Origin: Streptomyces sp. ISL-66
GTDB taxonomy: Bacteria; Actinomycetota; Actinomycetes; Streptomycetales; Streptomycetaceae
Assembly (NCBI RefSeq): GCF_018614135.1
Contig: NZ_JAGGOW010000133.1
Coordinates: 1-35,407, forward strand
Direction of reading: 5' to 3'
DNA length: 35,407 bases
Positions 24,036 through 32,969 of this stretch are shown one piece after another; position 1 is the stretch's first letter, and each line of letters starts with the position of its first letter. The position numbers were made by a program, and so were the translations under genes. Below the pieces are notes generated by a model. It saw only the letters and a list, made by a program, of their open reading frames with translations, was not told where the DNA came from and did not search any database.

Positions 24036-24041
24036 AGCGTA
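24036..24041 (-). promoter_or_regulatory. -10 element of a probable leaderless glycosylase transcript
   Basis: On the minus strand TACGCT ends six bases before the ATG. The AAGG that follows sits only two bases from the start codon, too close to serve as a ribosome-binding site. Confidence 0.5.
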
Positions 24042-24075
24042 GCCGTGCGGGGCCGGCCCCCTTTCCTGCCCGCCG

Positions 24076-24100
24076 TCCCCCCGGACTCCGTCCGGGGGGA
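24076..24100 (-). terminator. hairpin terminator after the amidase gene
   Basis: A perfect 11-bp stem (24076-24086 with 24090-24100) around a 3-base loop, about 70 bases past the amidase stop codon and just upstream of the glycosylase promoter. Confidence 0.75.
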
Positions 24101-24169
24101 CCCCGCTTCCACCGTTGCCGGGGCTCCGCGCTCCAACCGGCGCCGGACGGACGGGCGGGAGCCGGCAGG

Positions 24170-25552
24170 CTACGGGCGGCCCTGGAGCCTGGCCGAGGAG
24201 GTGCGGGTCGGGGGGAGCTGGCCGTAGAGGAGGCGGCCGGGGCATTCCGTGGCGAAGCCGTCCCGGTGGCCCGAGATGACGTTCATCGACACGTTCCTCC
24301 CCTTGGGGTAGAGGTTGCCGCCGCCCGACTTCAGGGTGGTCTTCGCCCGCGGGTCCCGGCCGAAGAGGCCGAGCTTCCAGGCGGTGAGGCGGGCCACCGC
24401 GTCGACCGCCGCCTTCGGCGGGGCCGTGTTGGTGAAGCTGCCGATCACCGCGACGCCCATGCTGTCCGTGTTGAACCCCATGGTGTGCGCGCCGAGCACC
24501 GGCTTGGCGACTCCGCCCGCCCGGCCCTCGTAGACCGTGCCGCACTTGTCGACGGCGAAGTTGTAGCCGATGTCCCGCCAGCCGCTGCTGACCACGTGGT
24601 AGCGGTACAGGCTGCGGATCACGGCCGGGGCGTCCTTGCAGGCGTAGTTGTTGCCCGAGGCGGTGTGGTGGACGAAGGCGGCCTTGACCGTGTTCGTGTA
24701 GACGAAGCCGCTCTCGCGCAGGCTCTCGTCCGCGCCCCAGCCCTTCCGGGTGACGATCCGCGGGCGCGGGCCGATGTACGGGGCCCCGGCGAGCGCGCTG
24801 TCGGCGAGGACGGCGTCGGCGGTGGAGTCGGCCTTGCCGAGGGCGGTGATCTCGTGGGCGCCGAGGGGGGCCATGGGGACGTTGACGGAGGAGGACTCCG
24901 TCATCGCCATGGTCATTCCGGGGAGGAGCGTCAGCTCGCCCTTGTCGTCGCCGTCGCCCAGGGACGGCGAGCCGTTCTTCCCGTCCGTCGCGTCCCGGCC
25001 CGTGGCTCCCGGGTCGACGAGTTCGATCCGCAGGCCCGACGGGAGCTTGGCGCTGATCTCGCGGGTGTCCGTCTCCGCCTGGACGCGGACCTCGATGCCG
25101 TTGGATTCGCCGACCCAGAGCGGGGCGGTGCTGCCGCGGACGCGGCCGGAGCCGCGTTCGGCCGTGTCGAGGTCGGCGGCGTGTTCGCCGTTGTGGGTCT
25201 CGACGTCCTGCCAGTCGGACCAGGCCGAGGTGGCCGCGGAGCGGGTGCGGACCTGGACGCGGCCGTTGAGCTGGGTGCTCACGTCGTCCCAGACGACACC
25301 GACGAGCGAGAAGGTCTCGACCTCGCGGGCGGCCAGGCCCCGCGTCTCCGGCAGGCGGGGCGAGGCGCTCATGCCGGGGACGCCGGGGCTGCGGTCCGCG
25401 GCCGGGCCCAGGGGGACGAGTGGCAGGGATCGGGTGGACCCGGCGGGGGTCACGGGGGCGGTCTCTGCCAGGGCCGTAGTGGGGAGCGCGAGCGGCAGGG
25501 CCAGTGCGGCAGCCGTCGCGACGCCGATCGAGGAAGCAAGGAATCCACGCAT
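24170..25552 (-). CDS. secreted N-acetylmuramoyl-L-alanine amidase, PGRP type
   Basis: A 460-residue exported zinc amidase that cuts the bond between muramic acid and the peptide stem in peptidoglycan. Residues 1-29 are a signal peptide ending around ALA. Residues ~70-200 are a beta-rich extension of unknown role (FSLVGVVWDDVSTQLNGRVQVRTR). The amidase_2/PGRP domain spans about 265-440, with AAFVHHTASGNNY (Zn His), WRDIGYNFAVDKCGTVYEGRAGG, GAHTMGFNTDSMGVAVIG and SGHRDGFATECPG (Zn His and Cys). No Shine-Dalgarno is visible close to the ATG, but the signal peptide fits this start. It is divergent from TIGR03089. Likely a wall-remodelling enzyme matching the LCP genes downstream. Confidence 0.93.
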   Translation of the reverse strand: MRGFLASSIGVATAAALALPLALPTTALAETAPVTPAGSTRSLPLVPLGPAADRSPGVPGMSASPRLPETRGLAAREVETFSLVGVVWDDVSTQLNGRVQVRTRSAATSAWSDWQDVETHNGEHAADLDTAERGSGRVRGSTAPLWVGESNGIEVRVQAETDTREISAKLPSGLRIELVDPGATGRDATDGKNGSPSLGDGDDKGELTLLPGMTMAMTESSSVNVPMAPLGAHEITALGKADSTADAVLADSALAGAPYIGPRPRIVTRKGWGADESLRESGFVYTNTVKAAFVHHTASGNNYACKDAPAVIRSLYRYHVVSSGWRDIGYNFAVDKCGTVYEGRAGGVAKPVLGAHTMGFNTDSMGVAVIGSFTNTAPPKAAVDAVARLTAWKLGLFGRDPRAKTTLKSGGGNLYPKGRNVSMNVISGHRDGFATECPGRLLYGQLPPTRTSSARLQGRP

Positions 25553-25689
25553 GGAAAGGATGCTGGGGACTCCCGGCGGCGGGCGCCATCCGAGAAGTGA
25601 CGCTCCGTCCGGTCGGCGCGCCGATACCCCTCCTTCCTACGGGGGACCGCGCTGCCGCCGTACAGCGCAGCGGCGCGGGCGGCCCGGCG

Positions 25690-25695
25690 TAGGCT
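25690..25695 (+). promoter_or_regulatory. -10 element of a probable leaderless TIGR03089 transcript
   Basis: TAGGCT ends seven bases before the GTG at 25703; there is no Shine-Dalgarno. This is the clearest leaderless arrangement in the window. Confidence 0.6.
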
Positions 25696-25702
25696 CTGGG
25701 GC

Positions 25703-26452
25703 GTGAACGCCACTGACCGCACCCCTGCCGACCTGCTGCGATCCGCGCTCGCCGCCGATCCCGGCCGCCCGCTCGTCACCTTCTACGACGACGCCACGGG
25801 CGAGCGCGTCGAATTGTCCGTCGCCACCTTCGCCAATTGGGTGGCCAAGACCGCCAATCTGCTCCAGGGGGACCTGGGCGCGGAACCGGGCGACCGGCTC
25901 GCCCTGCTGCTCCCCGCTCACTGGCAGAGCGCGGTGTGGCTGCTCGCCTGCGCCTCCGTCGGGGTCGTGGCCGAGGTGGGCGGGGATCCCGCCGGCGCCG
26001 ACCTGGTGGTGAGCGGTCCCGACACGCTGGAGGAGGCCGCCGCGTGCTCCGGCGAGCGGGTCGCGCTCGCGCTGCGGCCGCTGGGCGGGCGGTTCCCGCA
26101 GCCGCCCGCCGGGTTCGCGGACTACGCCGTGGAGGTGCCGGGGCAGGGCGACCGGTTCGCGCCCTTCCAGCCGGTGGACGCGGACGGTCCCGGCCTGGTG
26201 GTCGGCGGCGAGGAGCTCTCGTACGCGCGGATCTGCGAGCGGGCCCGCGAGGACGCGGTGAAACTCGGCCTCGGCGAGGGTTCGCGCGTGCTGTCCGGGC
26301 TGGGCTACGACAGCTGGGAGGGGCTCTCGGCGGGTCTCTACGCGGCCCTGGTGTCCGGGGGCTCCGTGGTGCTGTGCCGGAACCTGGACCGGCTGTCGGC
26401 CGACGGGCTGGCGCAGCGGACCGAGAGCGAGCGCGTCACCCACACCGTCTAG
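25703..26452 (+). CDS. TIGR03089 family protein
   Basis: A 249-residue actinobacterial protein resembling the N-terminal part of AMP-binding acyl-CoA synthetases: RPLVTFYDDATGERVELSVATFANWVAKTANLL and GDRLALLLPAHWQSAVWLLACASVGVV match that fold. The ATP-binding P-loop and the C-terminal domain are missing, so it is unlikely to make acyl adenylates itself. Function is unknown. It lies directly before LCP genes, as does Rv3268 next to Rv3267 in M. tuberculosis by memory. Start at GTG 25703. Confidence 0.88.
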   Translation: MNATDRTPADLLRSALAADPGRPLVTFYDDATGERVELSVATFANWVAKTANLLQGDLGAEPGDRLALLLPAHWQSAVWLLACASVGVVAEVGGDPAGADLVVSGPDTLEEAAACSGERVALALRPLGGRFPQPPAGFADYAVEVPGQGDRFAPFQPVDADGPGLVVGGEELSYARICERAREDAVKLGLGEGSRVLSGLGYDSWEGLSAGLYAALVSGGSVVLCRNLDRLSADGLAQRTESERVTHTV

Positions 26453-26470
26453 CCGACGCCTGGCCGCCGC

Positions 26471-26510
26471 CTACCGCCACCTACCGCCACCTACCGCCAC
26501 CTACCGCCGC
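26471..26510 (+). repeat. four tandem 10-bp repeats downstream of TIGR03089
   Basis: CTACCGCCAC is repeated four times back to back (the last copy has one change, ending CGC), beginning 19 bases after the TIGR03089 stop codon. The 10-base period is close to one helical turn. The surrounding 26453-26695 otherwise holds only the LCP gene leader. Confidence 0.9.
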
Positions 26511-26695
26511 CCAGCCGTCCGGTCCCGCGGGCCGTTTCCCCGTCACCCGGACCGCCCAACGGCACCTTCGGGCGATTTGTCACCCACATGGCCCTGTACA
26601 GGGCCCTGCCCCCGGGCCGCTCCGGCCACCCGGGGGCAGGATCGGCAGAGGCCGTACCCACCCGTGCGGCCTGCCGGAACGGGTGAGGGGACGGT

Positions 26696-27970
26696 ATGCG
26701 AGTGAGGGACAGCGCGGGCATACCGGGCGGCGGTGAGGCGGCCGGAGGCACTCGGACGCCTCCGAGCGGCCGCCGTCGGGTGCTGCGCTGGATCGGGCTC
26801 GGTACGGTCCTGCTGGTCCTCGCCGGGGCGGCCGGGGGCTGGTGGGTCTACTCCAAGCTCGACGGGAACATCACCGAGGACACCTCCGCCGCCACCGAGC
26901 TGCGGCGCTACGACCGGGAACGGCCGGCCCACCTCGCGGGCGGCGCCCAGAACATCCTGCTGATCGGCTCGGACTCCCGCTCCGGCAAGGCCAACTCGCG
27001 CTACGGACACGACAAGGGCACCCAGCGTTCGGACACCACGATCTTGCTGCACCTGCCGGCGGACCGGAAGAGCGCGACCGCCGTATCGGTCCCGCGGGAC
27101 CTGATGACGCGGGTCCCGGCCTGCCTGAAGCCGGACGGGAGCCGCACCACGGAGCAGTTCGTCCAGTTCAACTGGGCGTTCCAGTGGGGCGGGGCCGCCT
27201 GCACGATCCGTACGGTGGAGGCGCTGACCGGGATCCGGATCGATCACCACATGGTCGTGGACTTCGGCGGGTTCACGAAGATGATCGACGCCATCGGCGG
27301 GGTGGAGGTCTGCCTGAAGCGGCCGGTGGACGACCCGGAGGCCAGGCTGAAGCTGCCGGCCGGGCGCCAGACCCTCCAGGGCGAGCAGGCGCTGGGCTTC
27401 GTACGGGCCCGTTACAGCCTGGGCAACGGCAGCGACACCGAGCGCATGGAACGCCAGCAGCTCTTCCTCGGCTCGCTCGTGAAGAAGGTGCAGAGCAACG
27501 GGGTGCTGCTCAATCCGGGGAAGCTGTACCCGCTGCTGGACGCGGCGACCTCCTCGGTGACCACGGACCCGGGGCTGGCCTCGCTGCGGGGGCTGTACGA
27601 ACTGGTACGGGGCGTGAGGGACGTACCGACCGATCAGATCAAGTTCCTCACGGTGCCGCGCCGACCGTACACCGCCAACGCGAACCGGGACGAACTACAG
27701 GAACCGGACGCGACCCAGCTGTTCCAGCGGCTGCGGGCCGACAAGCCGCTGACCATCGCCCCGCCCGAGCCCGCGTCGCCGCCACACGCGGCCGCTTCGC
27801 CCACCGCGCCCGCCCCCGAGCCCCACGAGGAGCAGGCGGCGGAGGACGGAGCGGACGGAAAGGACGCGGGCCGGGCGGCCGGGAAGGCGCGGTCCGGGGG
27901 AACCACCGAGGCCCCCACGCCCGTCCCCACCTTCACCGGGACCACGGCGGGCGTGGCCGATTGCCGGTAA
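26696..27970 (+). CDS. LCP family glycopolymer ligase (LCP-1)
   Basis: A LytR-CpsA-Psr membrane protein that transfers undecaprenyl-linked glycopolymers onto peptidoglycan outside the membrane. It has 424 residues: a short basic cytoplasmic part (1-28), one membrane helix (~29-52), and the LCP domain (~85-240) with NILLIGSDSR, TTILLHLPADRKSATAVSVPRDLM (catalytic Arg), MIDAIGGVEVC and LGFVRARY. A Pro/Ala/Glu-rich tail ends ...VADCR. Unlike the next three LCP proteins it has no LytR_C domain. ATG has GAGGGG five bases upstream. It is the first of a same-strand run of three. Confidence 0.95.
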   Translation: MRVRDSAGIPGGGEAAGGTRTPPSGRRRVLRWIGLGTVLLVLAGAAGGWWVYSKLDGNITEDTSAATELRRYDRERPAHLAGGAQNILLIGSDSRSGKANSRYGHDKGTQRSDTTILLHLPADRKSATAVSVPRDLMTRVPACLKPDGSRTTEQFVQFNWAFQWGGAACTIRTVEALTGIRIDHHMVVDFGGFTKMIDAIGGVEVCLKRPVDDPEARLKLPAGRQTLQGEQALGFVRARYSLGNGSDTERMERQQLFLGSLVKKVQSNGVLLNPGKLYPLLDAATSSVTTDPGLASLRGLYELVRGVRDVPTDQIKFLTVPRRPYTANANRDELQEPDATQLFQRLRADKPLTIAPPEPASPPHAAASPTAPAPEPHEEQAAEDGADGKDAGRAAGKARSGGTTEAPTPVPTFTGTTAGVADCR

Positions 27971-28007
27971 AGCAATGCCAAAAGCCGGTGATCCAAGCGA
28001 GCTTGTT

Positions 28008-28021
28008 GGGGCGATTGCCCC
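28008..28021 (+). terminator. small hairpin after LCP-1
   Basis: GGGGC-GATT-GCCCC, a 5-bp stem 37 bases past the LCP-1 stop. It may be a weak terminator. The remaining intergenic stretch to 28192 shows no other clear element apart from CCGGATAAGGTGA at 28071-28083. Confidence 0.4.
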
Positions 28022-28192
28022 GTTGTAAGGGCGTGGAATTCATCACCAGCATGGTTTGCGGCGAAACTGTCCGGATAAGGTGAGCGATCCGGCGCCCGGC
28101 CAGCACAGAGGCCGCGCGCCAGCAGCCGGATCGTTGACCGGGCGCCCTGGGGAGGCGCGTCGCGAAGCACCGACGGAGGATTCGAGCAAACC

Positions 28193-29938
28193 GTGGATGC
28201 GCAAAGCCGTGGCCGGGCCGACGAGATCGACCCCGCAGACCAGTGGGTCCTCAACCCTCGTACGGGCAACTACGAGCTGCGACTGGAGCAATCCGCTCCG
28301 CAAGCACCTCCGTCCCAGCGCCAGGCTCCCCGGGCCACGCCGCACAGGGCTCGCCCCGTCCCCCCCGCTCCCGCCACTGCCGCGCCCGCAGCCGTCCCCG
28401 GACCGCGCCGCCCCGGCGGGACGCCGCCCGGCGGGACGGGCAGGCGCGGTGGGCGTTCGCGCAAGGAAGGCGGCGGGCGCGGCAAGAAGGTACTGGCCAT
28501 CACGGGCGGAACGCTCGCGCTGCTGCTGATCGGCGGCTCGGTGACCGCGTACCTCTACTACGGCCACCTGAACGGCAACCTCACCGTCACGGACGTCGGT
28601 GACGCCGGTAGCAAGGGCGGTTTCAAAAAGGGCCAGCCGATCAACATCCTGGTCATCGGCACCGACAAGCGCAGCGGCGCGGGCAACGAGGGGTACGGGG
28701 ACGCCGGCAGCGTCGGCCACGCCGACACCACGATCCTCTTCCACGTCTCGAAGGACCGCTCCAACGCCACGGCGCTGTCCATCCCCCGCGACCTGATCAC
28801 CTCGATCCCGGCCTGTCCCACGAAGCAGCCGGACGGCTCGACGAAGAACATCGCCGGCGAGCGCGGGGTCCGCTTCAACACCAGCCTCGGGCAGGGCGGC
28901 CGCGACCCGGGCTGCACGATGCGCACGGTCAAGGAGCTCACCGGGGTCCAGGTCGACCACTTCATGATGGCCGACTTCAACGCGGTGAAGAACCTCAGCA
29001 CGGCGGTCGGCGGGGTGCCGGTCTGCCTGGAGAAGGCCGTCAACGACAAGGACTCCAAGCTGAAGCTGTCCGCGGGCGAGCACCGGCTGGAGGGCGAGCA
29101 GGCGCTGGCCTTCGTACGGACCCGGCACGCCTTCGGCAACGAGAGCGACCTCGACCGCATCAAGACCCAGCAGCAGTTCCTGAGCTCGATGATGCGCGAG
29201 ATGAAGTCGAAGCAGACGCTGACGAGCCCTCAGAAGGTCTTCTCCCTCGCCGAGGCGGCCACCAAGTCGCTGAGCGTGGACTCCGGCATAGGGGACATCA
29301 ACAAACTCACCGAGCTCGCGGGCGAGTTGAAGGACATCGACCTCAAGAACATCACCTTCACCACGCTTCCGGTGCTCGACAATCCGGCGGAGAAGGTCAA
29401 GTCGACCGTCGTGATCAATCCTTCGCAGGCCGACCCGCTGATGCAGATGATCCGGGAGGACGTCTCGCTCACCGAGGTCGAGCAGAAGGAGCAGGCCGCC
29501 GAGGACGCGGCCGACGCCGACGCGAAGGCGAAGCTGGACGCACTGATGGAGGGCCCGCGCGCGCAGGCCAAGGACGTCCGGGTGGACGTCTACAACGGGG
29601 GCGGGCCGGCCGGTTCCGCGTCCGGCACGCTGACCTGGCTGCAGAACACCAAGGGCGTGCTGAAGTCCAGCAACCTGGGCAACGCGCCCGCCAAGGTGGA
29701 CACCACGCAGCTGGAGTACGCGCCCAACCAGGCCGATCAGGCGCGGGCGTTGGCGCAGATGATGGATCTTCCCGCGACAGCGCTGAAGATGGGCACGGCC
29801 GATGCCGGCTCGAAGACACCGATGAAGCTGACGCTCGGCGCGGACTTCAAGGGGGCGGGGGTGTCTTTGACGGCTCCGCAGAAGGCGCCCGAGGGCGTGC
29901 AGCGGGTCGAGGCGGACAAGGAAGTCTGCGCAAAGTGA
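28193..29938 (+). CDS. LCP family glycopolymer ligase with LytR C-terminal domain (LCP-2)
   Basis: A 581-residue membrane-anchored LCP protein. The first ~95 residues are a cytoplasmic, Pro/Arg/Gly-rich segment beginning DAQSRGRADEIDPADQWVLN. A membrane helix follows at ~98-124. The LCP domain (~145-320) contains NILVIGTDKRSG, TTILFHVSKDRSNATALSIPRDLI, MMADFNAVKNL and LAFVRTRHAFGNESDLDRIK. A linker with an Ala/Asp/Glu-rich helix leads to a LytR_C domain (~460-570). The GTG start has GGAGG about 13 bases upstream, which is long, but no better start is available. It is followed in the same direction by LCP-3, about 100 bases on. Confidence 0.94.
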   Translation: MDAQSRGRADEIDPADQWVLNPRTGNYELRLEQSAPQAPPSQRQAPRATPHRARPVPPAPATAAPAAVPGPRRPGGTPPGGTGRRGGRSRKEGGGRGKKVLAITGGTLALLLIGGSVTAYLYYGHLNGNLTVTDVGDAGSKGGFKKGQPINILVIGTDKRSGAGNEGYGDAGSVGHADTTILFHVSKDRSNATALSIPRDLITSIPACPTKQPDGSTKNIAGERGVRFNTSLGQGGRDPGCTMRTVKELTGVQVDHFMMADFNAVKNLSTAVGGVPVCLEKAVNDKDSKLKLSAGEHRLEGEQALAFVRTRHAFGNESDLDRIKTQQQFLSSMMREMKSKQTLTSPQKVFSLAEAATKSLSVDSGIGDINKLTELAGELKDIDLKNITFTTLPVLDNPAEKVKSTVVINPSQADPLMQMIREDVSLTEVEQKEQAAEDAADADAKAKLDALMEGPRAQAKDVRVDVYNGGGPAGSASGTLTWLQNTKGVLKSSNLGNAPAKVDTTQLEYAPNQADQARALAQMMDLPATALKMGTADAGSKTPMKLTLGADFKGAGVSLTAPQKAPEGVQRVEADKEVCAK

Positions 29939-30040
29939 CGCGCGGGGCCGCCGACGGGGCGCCCGCAGACGCGCAATGACGTTCCGGATCGCGCCGGACC
30001 GGCACAACACCGACACGAAGTGATCTTGAGGGGGGTACGT

Positions 30041-31693
30041 GTGAGGCACAGCAGCGTGCACGGGGAGGGAACGCCGGCCCAAGCCGGCGACGCAATACCC
30101 GGCGACCACCAGGGTGCGGGAGCCGTCGTGCCCCCACAGCGGTCGGGCTCCGGCCGCCGCCGCCGCGGCGGTCCGAGACGTCCGGTGCGCAGCAGGCGGC
30201 GGCGCGTCCTGCGCTGGACGGCTTCCATCGTGGCGCTGCTCATACTCGGGACGGCGGCGGCCGGTTACCTCTACTACCGCCACCTCAACGCCAACATCCG
30301 CAGCGGCCAGCGCCTGAGCGGTGACACCGGGGTGGCCAAGACCGAGGCCGACGCCGCCGGCCGGCGGCCGATCAACATCCTGATGCTCGGCTCCGACAGC
30401 CGCGACAAGCCGGAGAACGCGGAACTCGGCGGGGGCTGGGACACCATCGGCTCGCCCGCGCGGGCCGACGTGCAGATGCTGATCCACGTCTCGGCCGACC
30501 GCAAGAACGCCTCGGTCACCTCCGTTCCGCGCGACACCATCGTGGACATCCCGGAGTGCACGGAGCCCAAGACGGGCAAGAAGTTCAAGGCCACCAGGGC
30601 GACGATCGACCAGAGCCTCGGGCGCGGCGGTGCCGGCTGCACCCTGGCCACCTGGGAGAAGCTGACCAACGTCTACGTCGACCACTGGATGACGATCGAC
30701 TTCGCCGGTGTCGTGAGCATGGCGGACGCGATCGGCGGCGTCGACGTCTGCGTCAACCAGAACGTCCACGACGTCTCGAAGCCGGGGGGCGAGAAGGGCG
30801 GTTCCGGCCTCAAGCTGAAGGCGGGCACCACCAAGATCCAGGGCGAGCAGGCGCTCCAGTGGCTGCGCACCCGGCACGCCTTCGGCAGTGACATGGGCCG
30901 GGCCAAGGCGCAGCACATGTACATGAACTCGATGATGCGCGAGCTCAAGGGCCAGAACGTCTTCACCGACCTCCCCCGCCTCACGGGCCTGGCGGAGGCG
31001 GCGACGAAGTCGCTGGAGGTGTCGGAGGAGATCGGGTCGGTCAAGAAGCTCCTCGACCTCGCTCTGCTCCTCAAGGACGTGCCGGTCAACCGCATCACCA
31101 TGACCACCATCCCGGTGCTGGAAGCCCCGGGGGACAAGAACCGGTTGGTCGTCAACCCTTCGGACGCCGAGAAGGTGTGGACGATGCTCCGCAAGGACGT
31201 CGCCCTCGACGCCAACGGCGAAGCGGCGGCGCCCGGGGGCTCCCCCTCCCCGAGCGCGCCCGCGTCGTCCGCGCCGCCCGCCGCCGACCCGTCGAAGATC
31301 GCCGTACAGGTGGTCAACGGCACCGGGGTCGGCGCCGCACCGGTGGGCAAGCGGGCCACGGCCATCGCGGGCCAGCTGGTCTCCAAGGGCTTCACGCTGG
31401 CCAAGGCGGACTCCTCGCTCGTCCCGGAGAAGCTGACGGTCGTCCGGTACGCCACGGACGCCCAGGCGGCCGAGGCGCAGGTCGTGGCGGCGGCCCTCGG
31501 GATCCCGGCCACCGCCGTGCAGAAGGCGGCCACCGCGACCAAGATCACGGTCGTGGTGGGCGCGGACTGGCGGGAGGGCGTCGTCTTCCCGCAGCAGGCG
31601 GCGCCGGAGGCCGGGTCGGTCCCCGAGTCGGCCGACGCGCTCAATGGGACGGACACCTCCTGCATGGACGTGTACTCGGTCTACCGCTGGTAG
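30041..31693 (+). CDS. LCP family glycopolymer ligase with LytR C-terminal domain (LCP-3)
   Basis: A 550-residue paralogue of LCP-2. It has a highly basic cytoplasmic segment (GSGRRRRGGPRRPVRSRRRR), a membrane helix at ~56-79, and the LCP domain (~105-300) with NILMLGSDSRDK, VQMLIHVSADRKNASVTSVPRDTI, WMTIDFAGVVSMADAIGGVDVC and LQWLRTRHAFGSD. A LytR_C domain (~418-510) carries AVQVVNGTGVGAAPVGKRA. I chose GTG at 30041 because GAGGGGGG lies five bases upstream; the in-frame GTG at 30020 would overlap that site. It ends at a very strong bidirectional terminator. Confidence 0.95.
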   Translation: MRHSSVHGEGTPAQAGDAIPGDHQGAGAVVPPQRSGSGRRRRGGPRRPVRSRRRRVLRWTASIVALLILGTAAAGYLYYRHLNANIRSGQRLSGDTGVAKTEADAAGRRPINILMLGSDSRDKPENAELGGGWDTIGSPARADVQMLIHVSADRKNASVTSVPRDTIVDIPECTEPKTGKKFKATRATIDQSLGRGGAGCTLATWEKLTNVYVDHWMTIDFAGVVSMADAIGGVDVCVNQNVHDVSKPGGEKGGSGLKLKAGTTKIQGEQALQWLRTRHAFGSDMGRAKAQHMYMNSMMRELKGQNVFTDLPRLTGLAEAATKSLEVSEEIGSVKKLLDLALLLKDVPVNRITMTTIPVLEAPGDKNRLVVNPSDAEKVWTMLRKDVALDANGEAAAPGGSPSPSAPASSAPPAADPSKIAVQVVNGTGVGAAPVGKRATAIAGQLVSKGFTLAKADSSLVPEKLTVVRYATDAQAAEAQVVAAALGIPATAVQKAATATKITVVVGADWREGVVFPQQAAPEAGSVPESADALNGTDTSCMDVYSVYRW

Positions 31694-31702
31694 TCCGCCG
31701 GG

Positions 31703-31720
31703 CGGACCGGCAGCGGTCCG
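31703..31720 (+). terminator. first hairpin after LCP-3
   Basis: A perfect 7-bp stem (31703-31709 with 31714-31720) with a 4-base loop, nine bases past the stop codon, directly before the larger hairpin at 31727-31771. Confidence 0.6.
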
Positions 31721-31726
31721 TTCACA

Positions 31727-31771
31727 CGAAAGGGGTGACCCGGTCCGTCGAGGACCGGGTCACCCCTTTCG
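31727..31771. terminator. bidirectional terminator between LCP-3 and GT2 genes
   Basis: A perfect 20-bp stem (31727-31746 with 31752-31771) around a 5-base loop. The stem base is AAA/TTT, giving a short U-run on either transcript. It sits between convergent genes. Confidence 0.92.
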
Positions 31772-31792
31772 GGTTTCGTGCGGGGAGGGGGC

Positions 31793-32833
31793 TCAGACCT
31801 CGCTGGGATCGCGGCGCACCGACGGGCGGCGGCTGGCGATGACCTTGGCGGCGAGCGCGCGCGGGCTGGTCAGGAAGCCGTAGCCCCAGCACACGTGCAT
31901 GGTCGCCAGGGCGACGGGGATCTGCGCGCGGGCCTTGAGCGAGAGGCCCTTGCCTGCGGGAACGGACCCGGCGGTGATCGCCGCGAGGTAGCCGGCCGGC
32001 AGGACGAACGCCCAGGGGGTGACGGCCGCGCCGACGACCACGCCGGCCGCGATCGCGCAGACCGCGGCGGGCGCGGCCAGGTAGCGCAGGTTGATCGAGC
32101 CCGAGTGGTAGCGGGCCACCACGTGCCGCCAGCGTCCGTAGTCCTTGTACTGCTTGGCGAGCGCGCGCACGGAGGGCCTCGGGCGGTACTGGACCCGCAG
32201 CTCGGGCGAGAACCAGATGAGCCCGCCGGCCTCGCGGATGCGGAAGTTCAGCTCCCAGTCCTGGGCGCGCACGAACTCCTCGTTGTAGCCGCCCGCGCGC
32301 TCCAGGGCCTCGCGGCGGAACACGCCGAGGTAGACGGTCTCAGCGGGGCCGGCCTTGCCTCCGGTGTGGAAGGCGGCGTTGCCGACGCCGATCCTCGAGG
32401 TCATCGCGGCGGCGACGGCGTCTTCCCAGGCGTTCTCGCCCTCGGCGTGCATGATGCCGCCGACGTTCTGCGCGCCGGTCTCCTCCAGGAGACGGACCGC
32501 GGTGGCGATGTAGTCCGGGGAGAGCATGCCGTGGCCGTCCACGCGCACCACGATCGGGTGGCGCGAGGCCTGGATGGCCGCGTTCAGAGCCGCGGGGGTG
32601 CGGCCGGTGGGGTTCGGTACGGTGTGGACACGGGCTCGCGGGTGGGAGGCGGTTTCCCGCACGAGCTCGGCGGCGATCTCGTCGGTGCGGTCCGTGGACG
32701 GCCCGAGCGCGATCACCACCTCCATTTCGCCTGCGTACTCCTGTCCGAGGATGTGGCGGACGGAGTCGCGCAGGTAGCGCTCCTCATTGAGCACCGGCAT
32801 GATCACCGAGACTGCGGGCTGCTGGGCGGGCAT
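31793..32833 (-). CDS. glycosyltransferase family 2 membrane protein
   Basis: A 346-residue GT2 enzyme. Residues ~8-230 form the GT-A domain: AVSVIMPVLNEERYLRDSV, the sugar-nucleotide-binding VVRVDGHGML (DxH in place of DxD), TVYLGVFRREAL and the acceptor-side RAQDWELNFRIREAGG. The C-terminal ~110 residues hold about three membrane helices. ATG at 32833 follows GAAGGA by four bases; a TTG at 32845 is possible but lacks a ribosome site. Located between LCP-3 and LCP-4, it probably builds part of the surface glycopolymer that the LCP proteins attach. Donor sugar unknown. Confidence 0.92.
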   Translation of the reverse strand: MPAQQPAVSVIMPVLNEERYLRDSVRHILGQEYAGEMEVVIALGPSTDRTDEIAAELVRETASHPRARVHTVPNPTGRTPAALNAAIQASRHPIVVRVDGHGMLSPDYIATAVRLLEETGAQNVGGIMHAEGENAWEDAVAAAMTSRIGVGNAAFHTGGKAGPAETVYLGVFRREALERAGGYNEEFVRAQDWELNFRIREAGGLIWFSPELRVQYRPRPSVRALAKQYKDYGRWRHVVARYHSGSINLRYLAAPAAVCAIAAGVVVGAAVTPWAFVLPAGYLAAITAGSVPAGKGLSLKARAQIPVALATMHVCWGYGFLTSPRALAAKVIASRRPSVRRDPSEV

Positions 32834-32969
32834 CTGGTCCTTCAAGGTCGGGTATCGGTGTCACGTTACCGCGTACGGGGGAACCGGGTGCGCGCCGGAT
32901 GAGCGGTAAGGACAGAGGCTGATCGTATGGGCCTACTGTTCTGACGAATCAGCCGAATGTGGCGCCTTC

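Noticed and set aside
22989..25589. An 866-codon frame merging the DNA glycosylase with the amidase region
   Set aside because: The upstream half is an off-frame shadow of the amidase gene; the glycosylase begins at 24029.
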